Source of the DNA: CALKXV01 sp964632495 | GTDB taxonomy: Bacteria; Pseudomonadota; Alphaproteobacteria; Rhodobacterales; Rhodobacteraceae | Direction of reading: 5' to 3' | Assembly (NCBI GenBank): GCA_964632495.1 | Contig: CAZWDS010000003.1 | Span: 26,986-90,985, forward strand | DNA: 64,000 nt | Shown: in pieces, positions 19,050 through 27,153 of the stretch | Layout of the letters: every line of letters starts with the position of its first letter | Numbering within the stretch: the first letter of the stretch is position 1 | Position numbers and translations under genes: made by a program | Notes under the pieces: generated by a model | Database searches by the model: none | What the model saw: only the letters and a program-made list of their open reading frames with translations | Told to the model about the DNA's origin: nothing

Positions 19050-19430
19050 ATGCCGGACCGTTTTGAGACCGGGATGAAGACCCGTCGCGCTGTCCTGGGA
19101 GATGCGCATGTGGATCGTGCCGAGGCGGCGAAAAGCGATTTCGACGCGCCGTTTCAAAGGTTGATCACAGAAGGGGCCTGGGGCACGGTTTGGGCGGACG
19201 ATACGATCAGCCAGCGGGACCGGTCGATGTTGACGCTGGCGCTGTTGGCTGCCACCGGGAATTTTGAGGAAATCCCGATGCATATCCGGGCCACCGCAAA
19301 CACCGGCGCGACCAAGGATGATGTCATTCAGGCTTTCATGCATGTGGCGATCTATGCGGGCGTGCCGAAGGCCAACCATGCGATCAAACTGGCCAAGGAG
19401 ACATATGCCGAGATGGAGGCCGCCCTATGA
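19050..19430 (+). CDS. pcaC: 4-carboxymuconolactone decarboxylase
   Basis: A 126-residue all-helical protein of the carboxymuconolactone decarboxylase family. It removes CO2 from gamma-carboxymuconolactone to give beta-ketoadipate enol-lactone in protocatechuate ortho cleavage. The family core is clear: RSMLTLALLAATG, then HIRATANTGATKDD and HVAIYAGVPKANHA near the end. I start at 19050 because MPDRFETG matches family N termini and GGAGGAG lies just upstream; length then fits the usual 125-135. Its stop overlaps the pcaH start (ATGA), so translation is probably coupled. Confidence 0.93.
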   Translation: MPDRFETGMKTRRAVLGDAHVDRAEAAKSDFDAPFQRLITEGAWGTVWADDTISQRDRSMLTLALLAATGNFEEIPMHIRATANTGATKDDVIQAFMHVAIYAGVPKANHAIKLAKETYAEMEAAL

Positions 19431-20155
19431 CAAGCGAGGCCGAGTTCTATCAGCGCAACCGGGATTTGCATCCACCCGCGCTGACGCCGGGGTATAAGAC
19501 GTCCGTGGCGCGCAGTCCGCGTTATGCGTTGATTTCTCTGGAAAATACGGTGTCTGAAATGACGGGGCCGGTCTTTGATCAAAACGATGTTGATCCCGGC
19601 GACAACGATCTTCTAACCAATTACGCCAAGCCCGGCGAAGGCCCGATTGGTGAGCGGATCATTCTGCATGGCCGCGTGCTGGACGAGAACGCGCGGCCTG
19701 TGCCGAACACCTTGGTCGAGATTTGGCAGGCTAATGCGGGCGGGCGATATCGGCATAAGAAAGACACCTATCTTGCGCCGGTCGATCCCAACTTTGGTGG
19801 GTGTGGGCGGACGCTGTCGGATGACAACGGCTATTTCTATTTCCGCACGGTGAAACCCGGCGCTTATCCGTGGCGCAACCATGTGAACAACTGGCGGCCC
19901 GGGCATATCCATGTCTCGGTCTTTGGGTCGGGCTTTGTGCAGCGGCTGATCACGCAGTGCTATTTCGAGGGCGATCCATTCATTCCGATCTGCCCCATCG
20001 TACAGACGATCCCGGATGCGGATGCCATTGATCAGTTGACGGCCAAGCTGGATTTGAACGCCACGATCCCGCTGGACACGGTCGCCTACAAGTTCGACAT
20101 CGTGTTGCGGGGCCGTCGTTCGACCCTGTTTGAGAACAAGCTGGAGGGGAATTGA
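19427..20155 (+). CDS. pcaH: Protocatechuate 3,4-dioxygenase beta subunit
   Basis: Iron-binding subunit of the intradiol dioxygenase that opens protocatechuate to 3-carboxy-cis,cis-muconate; 242 residues, normal length. The non-haem Fe(III) ligands are Tyr108, Tyr147, His160 and His162 (in GGRYRHKKD, GAYPWR and RPGHIH), matching the Pseudomonas putida beta-subunit numbering exactly. Conserved Trp149 and Arg157 are also present. It overlaps pcaC by four bases and is followed by pcaG after one base. Gallate is a possible alternative substrate in view of the gal genes downstream. Confidence 0.95.
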   Translation: MTSEAEFYQRNRDLHPPALTPGYKTSVARSPRYALISLENTVSEMTGPVFDQNDVDPGDNDLLTNYAKPGEGPIGERIILHGRVLDENARPVPNTLVEIWQANAGGRYRHKKDTYLAPVDPNFGGCGRTLSDDNGYFYFRTVKPGAYPWRNHVNNWRPGHIHVSVFGSGFVQRLITQCYFEGDPFIPICPIVQTIPDADAIDQLTAKLDLNATIPLDTVAYKFDIVLRGRRSTLFENKLEGN

Positions 20156-20156
20156 G

Positions 20157-20777
20157 ATGGCCCAAAAGCTGAATTACCTTCGTGAATCTGCATCGCAAAC
20201 CGCCGGGCCTTTTGTTCATATTGGGCTGGCTCCGGGGGCGGCGGGGTTCGACATCTATCGACAAGAGTTGGGTCACGATATCTGTGGTCCCAATGCTTTG
20301 GGCGAGAAAATCCGCGTGGAAGGCACTGTCATCGACGGAATGGGTGCACCGATCAAGGACGCTTTGCTGGAGGTTTGGCAGGCCAATGCGGATGGCCACT
20401 ACGCGCACGCGCAAGGTGGCGGCGATGTTGAGGACGGCTTTCGCGGCTGGGGCCGGGTGATTACCGACTTTGAGACCGGGGCGTGGGGTTTCGACACGAT
20501 TAAGCCTGGCGCGACGCAAGGGCGGGGTGGTGGTGTCCAAGCGCCGCATCTGAACATCTGGATTGTGTCGCGAGGCATCAACATCGGGCTGAACACCCGG
20601 ATGTATTTCGCAGATGAAACCGATGCGAACGCCAAAGATCCGGTGCTGAACCTGATCGAATGGGAACACCGGCGCAGCACGTTGATCGCGTCGCGCGACG
20701 ACACGGGTGACGTGCCGATATACCGCTTTGAAATCCGCCTTCAGGGCGAAGATGAAACCGTCTTTTTCGATGTTTGA
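20157..20777 (+). CDS. pcaG: Protocatechuate 3,4-dioxygenase alpha subunit
   Basis: Alpha subunit of the PcaGH dioxygenase, 206 residues, lacking the iron ligands as expected but helping to shape the active site. The intradiol dioxygenase fold is seen in GTVIDGMGAPIKDALLEVWQ, FDTIKPGATQGRGG, and the final APHLNIWIVSRGINIGL to YRFEIRLQG strands. I start at the ATG at 20157, after GGAGGGG and one base past the pcaH stop, instead of an upstream in-frame ATG inside pcaH. The gap to the next gene is nine bases. Confidence 0.94.
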   Translation: MAQKLNYLRESASQTAGPFVHIGLAPGAAGFDIYRQELGHDICGPNALGEKIRVEGTVIDGMGAPIKDALLEVWQANADGHYAHAQGGGDVEDGFRGWGRVITDFETGAWGFDTIKPGATQGRGGGVQAPHLNIWIVSRGINIGLNTRMYFADETDANAKDPVLNLIEWEHRRSTLIASRDDTGDVPIYRFEIRLQGEDETVFFDV

Positions 20778-20786
20778 GGATAGCCG

Positions 20787-21626
20787 ATGACCCAGCCTTG
20801 CGTCATATGTGTCGCCATCACCGGATCGGTCGCGACAAAGTCCGATAATCCTGCGGTGCCGATCACGATAGCCGAGCAGATTGAAAGCTCGCACGAAGCT
20901 TTCGAGGCCGGGGCTTCGATTGCGCATGTGCATGTACGCGATGAGGATGGGAAACCAACGTCCGACCCTGACAGGTTCGCTGCTTTGAAAGAGGGGCTGG
21001 AGACTCATTGCCCCGGCATGATCGTTCAGATGTCTACGGGCGGGCGATCTGGGGCTGGCAACGAACGGGGCGGGATGTTGCCTTTGAAGCCTGACATGGC
21101 ATCGCTGACCGTTGGGTCGAACAATTTCCCGACACGCGTTTACGAGAACCCGCCTGATCTGGTGGAGTGGCTGGCTTCGGAAATGCTGGTCTATGACATC
21201 AAGCCCGAAATCGAGGCGTTCGATCTGTCCCATATCCTGAAAGCCAAAGAGATGGCGGATCAGGGTGCACTGGCTGGCACGCCTTATGTGCAGTTCGTTA
21301 TGGGCGTGAAGAACGCCATGCCGGTTGATCGCCACGTGTTCGATTTTTACGTGCAAACGGTGCATCGCCTGTTCGGCGTGGATGCGCCGTGGTGTGCGGC
21401 GGGGATCGGGCGGAATCAGATTGTTCTGAATGAATGGGCGATTGCGGCAGGTGGCCATGCGCGCACGGGTCTTGAAGACAATGTGCGGATCGACAAGGCG
21501 ACGCTTGCGCCATCGAATGCTGCGCTTGTGCGGCGCACGGCAGAGATTTGTGCGCAACATAACCGTCCGGTCGCCACATGGCAGCAGGCGCGGGACATGT
21601 TAGGTTTACGTGCAGTGGCGGCTTGA
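20787..21626 (+). CDS. Beta-keto acid cleavage enzyme (BKACE/DUF849 family)
   Basis: A 279-residue TIM-barrel enzyme of the BKACE family, which uses acetyl-CoA to split beta-keto acids into acetoacetate and a CoA ester. The zinc-binding HVHVRDEDG motif lies near residues 47-55, and the metal-binding Glu is likely in IEAFDLSH. It closes the pcaC-H-G operon with a GAGGA ribosome site overlapping the gap. In this setting the likely substrate is beta-ketoadipate, giving succinyl-CoA plus acetoacetate and replacing the transferase/thiolase route (pcaIJ, pcaF). The substrate is inferred from context, since the family is diverse. No pcaB or pcaD gene is nearby. Confidence 0.87.
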   Translation: MTQPCVICVAITGSVATKSDNPAVPITIAEQIESSHEAFEAGASIAHVHVRDEDGKPTSDPDRFAALKEGLETHCPGMIVQMSTGGRSGAGNERGGMLPLKPDMASLTVGSNNFPTRVYENPPDLVEWLASEMLVYDIKPEIEAFDLSHILKAKEMADQGALAGTPYVQFVMGVKNAMPVDRHVFDFYVQTVHRLFGVDAPWCAAGIGRNQIVLNEWAIAAGGHARTGLEDNVRIDKATLAPSNAALVRRTAEICAQHNRPVATWQQARDMLGLRAVAA

Positions 21627-21672
21627 TGCGGTACTATTGGATTTGGACGATGCGCATCACTTTTATCGCGCT

Positions 21673-22722
21673 TTAAAAGATCATCCCGTCAAAGAGTTTC
21701 CGCGCTGTGCGCAAAACCTCGGTATGCTGGAGGTCGCCGTCTTTCATTTGCCCAATCACTGTCATTTCGCCTGTTGGATGTTCGATCGACAGCTGAACAG
21801 TGTCTCCGTCCTCGGTGTCAGCCAAGTGTTCGGTCACGGTGCCCGAAGTAAGGCAAGCGGTGGCAACGCTGATGGCGCCGAAAACGCCGATGGCCTTGTG
21901 ACACCGGTGGGGGATGAAGGTGCGGGTGCTGATGGTGCCGCCCGATTGGGGGGGTGACACAAGCGTCATTTTGGGGATGGATTTTTCGGTTACATCGCCA
22001 AGGTTCATCATTGGTCCGGCGGCCAGACGAAGGGTCTCGATCTGTTGGCGTAGTGGCGCATTTGCCTCAAGGTCGGCTGGGGTTTCGGTGCCTGTCAAGC
22101 CGAAGTCGGAGGCCCGTAGCATGACGCAGGGCATGCCGTTGTCGATAAGTGTGACGGGCGTGTTGTTGATCACGTCCCGAGCCCGGCCTGTGGGGAGCAG
22201 CGCTTGGCACGTCGATCCGGCGGTCTCCTGAAACGCAATCGGGATAGGGGCCGAGGTGCCGGGCACGCCGTCGATCCGGGCTTCTCCGTCATAGTTAACC
22301 GTGCCGTCGGGTGTTTGCACCCGGGCGACGGCGATCTGGTTGGTGTTTTCCATGTAGATGCGGACCGGGGTTTCATGGTTTTGCGGTGCGACCAGACCGC
22401 GTTCGATGGCGAAGGGGCCGACGCCTGCTAGGATATTGCCGCAGTTCTGTGCATCCGTCACAAGGGCCTGATCCACGAAGACCTGCAGGAACAGATAGTC
22501 CACATCGATGCCGGGGCGCGTTGAAGGGCGGACGACAGCGACTTTGGACGTCAGCGGGTCACCGCCGCCCATGCCGTTGATTTGTCGGGGATCGGGCGAA
22601 CCCATCAGCCTTAACAAATGGGCGTCGCGTTGCGCCGCGTCTTGGGGCAGGTCAGAGGCGAGGAAGTAACCGCCTTTCGACGTGCCGCCCCGCATCCACA
22701 TGCAAGGCGTGCCGTCAGACAT
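21673..22722 (-). CDS. galD: 4-oxalomesaconate tautomerase (PrpF family)
   Basis: A 349-residue protein with the double hot-dog-like PrpF fold related to diaminopimelate epimerase. It opens with CMWMRGGTSKGGYF, the signature of PrpF/GalD proteins, and has the mid-protein GMPCVMLRASDFGL and C-terminal GAISVATACLTSGTV segments. GalD interconverts keto and enol forms of 4-oxalomesaconate in gallate and protocatechuate 4,5-cleavage. PrpF aconitate isomerases share the fold, but adjacent galC and galB favour GalD. Its start codon overlaps the end of the aldolase gene by eight bases. Confidence 0.88.
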   Translation of the reverse strand: MSDGTPCMWMRGGTSKGGYFLASDLPQDAAQRDAHLLRLMGSPDPRQINGMGGGDPLTSKVAVVRPSTRPGIDVDYLFLQVFVDQALVTDAQNCGNILAGVGPFAIERGLVAPQNHETPVRIYMENTNQIAVARVQTPDGTVNYDGEARIDGVPGTSAPIPIAFQETAGSTCQALLPTGRARDVINNTPVTLIDNGMPCVMLRASDFGLTGTETPADLEANAPLRQQIETLRLAAGPMMNLGDVTEKSIPKMTLVSPPQSGGTISTRTFIPHRCHKAIGVFGAISVATACLTSGTVTEHLADTEDGDTVQLSIEHPTGEMTVIGQMKDGDLQHTEVLRTARKLFDGMIF

Positions 22723-23386
22723 ACTTTAGACCCGCCGCTTTCAAGCCGTCACGCATCTCGTACATGTCCAAGCTCAGTTCGCCTGCTGCAAAGCGTTCCC
22801 TTTTGGCCGCTTCGTTTTCCGTTCTGGCCAATGCCGCTTCAAGCACCGTGTCGGCGTCCTGCCGCTGGACGACACAAACGCCGTCATCGTCGGCCACAAT
22901 GATATCGCCGGGATTGATCTTGGCCCCGGCGCAAGTGATGGGCACATTGACTGATCCAAGGGTCTTTTTCACGGTGCCTTGCGCGCAAATCGCTTTGGAC
23001 CACACCGGAAACCCCATCTCTTGCAAATCGCGCACGTCTCGTGTGCCCGCGTCAATGACCAAGCCGCGGCAGCCGCGTGCTTTGGCAGAGGTGGCCAGAA
23101 GATCGCCGAAATAGCCTGCGTCCGAAGGGGCCGTGGTTGCCAAGGCCAGAATGTCGCCAGGTTGGATTTGTTCGATGGCCACATGCAGCATCCAGTTGTC
23201 GGCGGGAGGGGCCAGAATGGTGACCGCACTTCCGGCAATGCTGGCGCCGCGATAGATTGGGCGCATATAGCTGGCCAGCAACCCTGTACGGTCTTGCGCT
23301 TCGTGTACGGTTGCCACGCCAAGGTTTGCCAATTGGTCGATCACATGCGGATCAGCACGCGGGATGTCTTGGACGACGACGGACAT
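22715..23386 (-). CDS. galC: 4-carboxy-4-hydroxy-2-oxoadipate aldolase
   Basis: A 223-residue class II aldolase of the RraA-like HMG/CHA family (also called LigK). It cleaves 4-carboxy-4-hydroxy-2-oxoadipate to pyruvate and oxaloacetate. Family features include ATVHEAQDRTGLL, GSAVTILAPPADN, and the metal and substrate region GLVIDAGTRDVRDLQEMGFPV followed by NPGDIIVADDDGVCVV. I start at the ATG at 23386 behind AAGGAG, which gives the normal length; the frame opens further upstream but without a matching N terminus. It sits 11 bases after galB. Confidence 0.92.
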   Translation of the reverse strand: MSVVVQDIPRADPHVIDQLANLGVATVHEAQDRTGLLASYMRPIYRGASIAGSAVTILAPPADNWMLHVAIEQIQPGDILALATTAPSDAGYFGDLLATSAKARGCRGLVIDAGTRDVRDLQEMGFPVWSKAICAQGTVKKTLGSVNVPITCAGAKINPGDIIVADDDGVCVVQRQDADTVLEAALARTENEAAKRERFAAGELSLDMYEMRDGLKAAGLKYV

Positions 23387-23397
23387 GTCAGGCTCCT

Positions 23398-24132
23398 TCA
23401 CAACGTATCCACAGTGCGTGGGAAGAGCGATTGGAACCCTTCGGCATACTGGCAATCGCGCCCGCCGGATTGTCCGCCGGAGTTGCGTTTAAAGTGGTTC
23501 GCGCGTTGTTGGGCGACGCGGGTGTAGAACTCCCACAGATGTTCTTGGCCTTGCATGCATTCGATGGCCGCGCGCTTTTTGTCCCAGACAGGCGTGATGT
23601 CGAGGAACGTGTCGGGCTTCCAGTCCATGCGTTCAGTCTGATGGGGTTCGAACAGGTAAAGCTGCGGCGCGCCCAAGACCTTTTCGCCGGGGTTGTGGCC
23701 CCAGGCTTGAGCGATCATGCGGCATTCCAAGGCAACCTTGGTCGCATAGGAATGGTCGGTGTTGTAAGGGTCTTTTTCTGAATGGCTGAGCATAAAGTCG
23801 GGCTGAACGGCGCGGATCACGTCGACCAGCCGGAACTTGTCATCGCGGCTTAACTCTAACGGATAATCCCCAAGATCGAAGAACTGGATGTCGTGCACGT
23901 CAAGCGCTTTGGCAGCCTGTTCTGCTTCGATCCGGCGTTCGGTTTTGACCTTGTCCAAGGTCATGCCGTCTTGCTTCCAGAGCTTCGCGCTTTCGCCGCG
24001 TTCGCCGTAAGACAGGCAGACCACCGTCACCTCATAGCCTTGGGCTTGGTGCAGCGCGATGGCACCGCCGCAGCGCCAGACGAAATCCGCCGAATGGGCC
24101 GAGATGACGAGTGCGGTCTTCGTGTCGGTCAC
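23398..24132 (-). CDS. galB: 4-oxalomesaconate hydratase (PIG-L family)
   Basis: A 244-residue zinc-dependent LmbE/PIG-L fold protein. GalB adds water to 4-oxalomesaconate to give 4-carboxy-4-hydroxy-2-oxoadipate. Usual deacetylase motif AHPDD appears here as SAHSADFVWRCGG, the variant of the GalB branch, and the second metal motif is SHSEKDPYNTDHS. Translation likely starts at the GTG at 24132 behind GGAG. It is first in a galB-galC-galD operon that has no ring-cleavage dioxygenase. Confidence 0.87.
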   Translation of the reverse strand: MTDTKTALVISAHSADFVWRCGGAIALHQAQGYEVTVVCLSYGERGESAKLWKQDGMTLDKVKTERRIEAEQAAKALDVHDIQFFDLGDYPLELSRDDKFRLVDVIRAVQPDFMLSHSEKDPYNTDHSYATKVALECRMIAQAWGHNPGEKVLGAPQLYLFEPHQTERMDWKPDTFLDITPVWDKKRAAIECMQGQEHLWEFYTRVAQQRANHFKRNSGGQSGGRDCQYAEGFQSLFPRTVDTL

Positions 24133-24316
24133 AGTGGTCTCCGATTTGCGTCCTGCAGGGTTTGGGTCGTCCTTTATGTCTTGCCAAACCGTTGCTGATT
24201 TTCGCGCCTAGCGCAACAACACGCGGATGCGACAAGCCGCGCGGTTGGGGACTGGGAAAAAGCCCCGTTTCATGGCAGAAGTTCAAGGAATGCTTGCAGT
24301 TAAGGGATACGACCCG

Positions 24317-25123
24317 ATGCCCGATCTTTTGAAAAAACCCTTTGGCAGCCATGGCAAAGTCCACCAGATCACACCCGAAAGTGCCGGTTGGCGCTATGTT
24401 GGGTTTTCGCTTTACCGTCTTCGGGCCGGTGAGACAGCGGCCGAGGCGACGGGGGGCCGCGAGGTTATTCTGGTGATGGTCGAAGGCAAAGCCAGCCTTC
24501 AGGGGGCCGGGCAAGATTGGGGCGTTTTAGGCGATAGGATGTCGGTATTTGAAAAGTCACCGCCCCATTGTCTTTACGTGCCGAATGGAACGGAGTGGTC
24601 GGCGCGGGCCGAGACCGATTGCGTGCTGGCCGTGTGTTCGGCCCCCGGCAAAGGTGGACATAACGCGCGGCGCATTGGCCCTGATGGGATCAGTTTGACA
24701 GAGCGGGGCAAAGGCACCAACACGCGCCACATCAACAATATCGCGATGGAGAACGAGGATTTTTGCGACAGTTTGTTGGTGACCGAGGTGTTCACGCCTG
24801 CCGGTCACTGGTCATCCTATCCCAGCCATCGTCACGACGAAGATGACTTTCCGCGCATCACTTATCTTGAGGAAACCTATTACCACCGCCTGAACCCGTC
24901 CGAAGGTTTCGGGGTTCAGCGGGTTTATACGGATGATGGCCAGTTGGATGAAACCATGGCGGTGTCTGACGGCGATGTTGTTTTGGTGCCGCGCGGTCAT
25001 CACCCGTGCGGCGCGCCTTACGGGTTCGAGATGTATTATCTGAACGTCATGGCCGGGCCGTTGCGGAAGTGGCGTTTTGTGCCAGCCCCTGAAGTGGCTT
25101 GGATCATGGAGCGTGACGCTTAG
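24317..25123 (+). CDS. iolB: 5-deoxy-glucuronate isomerase
   Basis: A 268-residue bicupin enzyme that converts 5-deoxyglucuronate to 2-deoxy-5-keto-gluconate in myo-inositol breakdown. The N terminus LLKKPFGSHGKVHQITPESA and the late SHRHDEDDFPRITYLEET and GFGVQRVYTDD segments are typical of IolB. I start at 24317, behind AAGGGA and matching the usual N terminus; the frame is open back to 24227. No other iol gene is in the window, and it lies beside aromatic genes, so either it is an orphan or it has been recruited for a related sugar acid. Confidence 0.87.
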   Translation: MPDLLKKPFGSHGKVHQITPESAGWRYVGFSLYRLRAGETAAEATGGREVILVMVEGKASLQGAGQDWGVLGDRMSVFEKSPPHCLYVPNGTEWSARAETDCVLAVCSAPGKGGHNARRIGPDGISLTERGKGTNTRHINNIAMENEDFCDSLLVTEVFTPAGHWSSYPSHRHDEDDFPRITYLEETYYHRLNPSEGFGVQRVYTDDGQLDETMAVSDGDVVLVPRGHHPCGAPYGFEMYYLNVMAGPLRKWRFVPAPEVAWIMERDA

Positions 25124-25126
25124 GCG

Positions 25127-26011
25127 CTAGATTTTGTTGACGGGCGTTTTCAACATCATGTTGCCGTCGTCATCCTTGGGGACTTCGCCGCCGCGCATGT
25201 TGACTTGCAAAGAAGGCAAGATCAGTTGCGGCACGGCCAGTTGGGCGTCGCGTTCGGTGCGGAACTTGATGAAATCCTCGCGGGTCTTTCCGGCCCCGAC
25301 ATGGATGTTCGTGGCACGCTGTTCACCAACCGTGGTTTCCCAAGCAATGGCCCGGCCTCCGGGGGCGTAGTCGTGACAGATGAACAATCGCACCTCGTCG
25401 GGCAGGGCCAGAACGCGTTGGATGGAATCGTAAAGCTGCCCCGCGTCACCACCCGGGAAGTCGGCGCGGGCAGAGCCGCCGTCGGGCATGAACAATGTAT
25501 CCCCGGCAAAGGCTGCATCGCCAATCACATGCACCATGCAGGCGGGTGTGTGGCCGGGGGTGTGAAGGGCGAAACACTCAAGCCCGCCGATCCGATAGGT
25601 ATCGCAGTCGGAAAAGAGCCGGTCGAACTGGGACCCGTCCCGTTGAAACTCGGTCCCTTCATTGAAGATCTTGCCGAAGGTATCCTGCACGGTCAGGACG
25701 TGTTCGCCGATGCCGATCTTGCCGCCCAGTTTTTCTTGAATATAGGGCGCACTGGACAAGTGATCGGCGTGGACATGGGTTTCGATGATCCAGTCCAAGT
25801 GCCAGCCTTTTTCACGAATGAAGTCAATGATCTTGTCAGCACCCTCGAACGTCAGGCGGCCAGCGGATTGTGCGAATTCCATAACCGGGTCGATGATCGC
25901 GCAGGCGTCGCTATCGGGATCCCGCACGACATAGCTGATCGTGTTTGAGTTTTCGTCGAAAAAGCCGGTTACGTCGGGATGCGCGTTAAGATCAACGGAA
26001 GGGATGGTCAT
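25127..26011 (-). CDS. Metallo-beta-lactamase fold persulfide dioxygenase-like protein
   Basis: A 294-residue metallo-beta-lactamase-fold protein close to ETHE1/Blh-type persulfide dioxygenases and glyoxalase II. Metal motifs are THVHADHLSSA, HTPGHTPACMVHVIGD, FAGDTLFMPDGGSARADFP and FICHDYAPGG. The long SARADFP-type insert and the ending with MLKTPVNKI are usual for this group. The likely role is oxidation of glutathione persulfide in sulfide detoxification. There is no fused rhodanese and no BigR-type regulator next to it. It ends three bases past the iolB stop on the opposite strand. Confidence 0.82.
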   Translation of the reverse strand: MTIPSVDLNAHPDVTGFFDENSNTISYVVRDPDSDACAIIDPVMEFAQSAGRLTFEGADKIIDFIREKGWHLDWIIETHVHADHLSSAPYIQEKLGGKIGIGEHVLTVQDTFGKIFNEGTEFQRDGSQFDRLFSDCDTYRIGGLECFALHTPGHTPACMVHVIGDAAFAGDTLFMPDGGSARADFPGGDAGQLYDSIQRVLALPDEVRLFICHDYAPGGRAIAWETTVGEQRATNIHVGAGKTREDFIKFRTERDAQLAVPQLILPSLQVNMRGGEVPKDDDGNMMLKTPVNKI

Positions 26012-26100
26012 GGTACACTCCGATAGGTGGCCTGGATTGTCGGCCTACTTGGCAAAATATGCAAGGTTTCGAATGTATCAAGCGCGGCGGATGGTCCCGG

Positions 26101-27066
26101 TTAGGCCGGAAGTTCGACCCGTGTGGACATAGCGGTGGCGCTATCTTCGCGGAAATGCGCAACGCAGCCATCTGGCATTTCGTTGGCAATCCAGTCGTCG
26201 ATCTCTTGTCGGACGGGCGGCGCGCCATTGTCCGGTGTTTGCGTCAAGGTGAAGTAAACGTTGAAGTCGTCGTTTCCCCGGGCCGCACCGATTTCGCGCA
26301 ACGTCCGGGCGTTTGGGTTCCTGTCCTGTCCGTTCCCTGTGAAAAGGTAACTGTCCGCCGTGACCGACCGAAAAAAGACCGCGCTAAGATCGATGTCAGG
26401 GTTTTCTTGTGTGATGGCCATAAGGTTGACGTGAAACGGGTCCTCCATGTGCTTGGCTTCGGAGGTGTCCAGATAGCCCGCGTTTGTCAGGGCCTGTGTG
26501 ATCCGAATAGCTGGGGCATTGCCGGGCAGCAAAATGCTTTGATCGCCTTTCCGTGCCAGAACGATTGGAGCAGCCGTGCCATGGGATGTGCGCGGCGCAT
26601 GGGGCGCCAGAACTTCAAGCGACAGGCCGTGACCTTGCGGATGCGCCGTGGTGTCGGCATGCAATCCTGCACCTTTGAACGCGCCGTTTATCTCAAATCC
26701 AAGGTGGTTGGCCAATTCCAGCAGCTCGGGGATTGGATTTTCTTCAGCGCCGGACGTGCCATCATCTGGGATGCTCAGCCAAAGCTGCTCTGGCTTGATC
26801 GGTGTATGCCCACCTTTGATATCAAAGAACATCCGTTTCAACGCGCTTAGATGCCCAGGGTCGGTTTTGCTGGCCATGACCAAATGAACGGGTAACGGTT
26901 GGTTCCTGGCAAGTTGAAGCAGCCTTGGACGCAGGTAATTTTCGTAGCTCCCGTCTGAGCCACAATCGATCAGGATGTGCGCGTCAGTGTCTTTGGATGA
27001 TCCATAGTGCAGGACGAGAGCGCTACCGCGAACCGTGCGGATAGCCTCCAAAACAAATGTCATCAT
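26101..27066 (-). CDS. Metallo-beta-lactamase-like protein with degenerate metal site
   Basis: A 321-residue protein with the layout of a ComEC-like metallo-beta-lactamase domain: an opening strand pair with ILIDCGSDGSYENYL, then HLVMASKTDPGHLSALKRMF, then a LLPGNAPAIR strand. In active relatives the second motif is SHxDxDHxxG; here it reads SKTDPGH, so the first His and the central Asp-His pair are altered. Enzymatic loss or a changed metal site is likely. There are two adjacent ATG codons, 27066 and 27063; ribosome-site spacing favours the second slightly. It lies 89 bases upstream of the other metallo-beta-lactamase gene on the same strand. No function is assigned. Confidence 0.6.
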   Translation of the reverse strand: MMTFVLEAIRTVRGSALVLHYGSSKDTDAHILIDCGSDGSYENYLRPRLLQLARNQPLPVHLVMASKTDPGHLSALKRMFFDIKGGHTPIKPEQLWLSIPDDGTSGAEENPIPELLELANHLGFEINGAFKGAGLHADTTAHPQGHGLSLEVLAPHAPRTSHGTAAPIVLARKGDQSILLPGNAPAIRITQALTNAGYLDTSEAKHMEDPFHVNLMAITQENPDIDLSAVFFRSVTADSYLFTGNGQDRNPNARTLREIGAARGNDDFNVYFTLTQTPDNGAPPVRQEIDDWIANEMPDGCVAHFREDSATAMSTRVELPA

Positions 27067-27153
27067 TAATCCTTGAGGTCATTGAAATCATTGTTGGCAA
27101 ATCGGTTTGTTCAAAAAGAGTGCAGCTAATACCGCAATCTTAGAACAAGCGTC

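Noticed and set aside
19980..21560. A 526-codon open frame opposite pcaH, pcaG and the BKACE gene
   Set aside because: The plus-strand genes have catalytic residues in place; the antisense product is Arg/His-rich and without domains.
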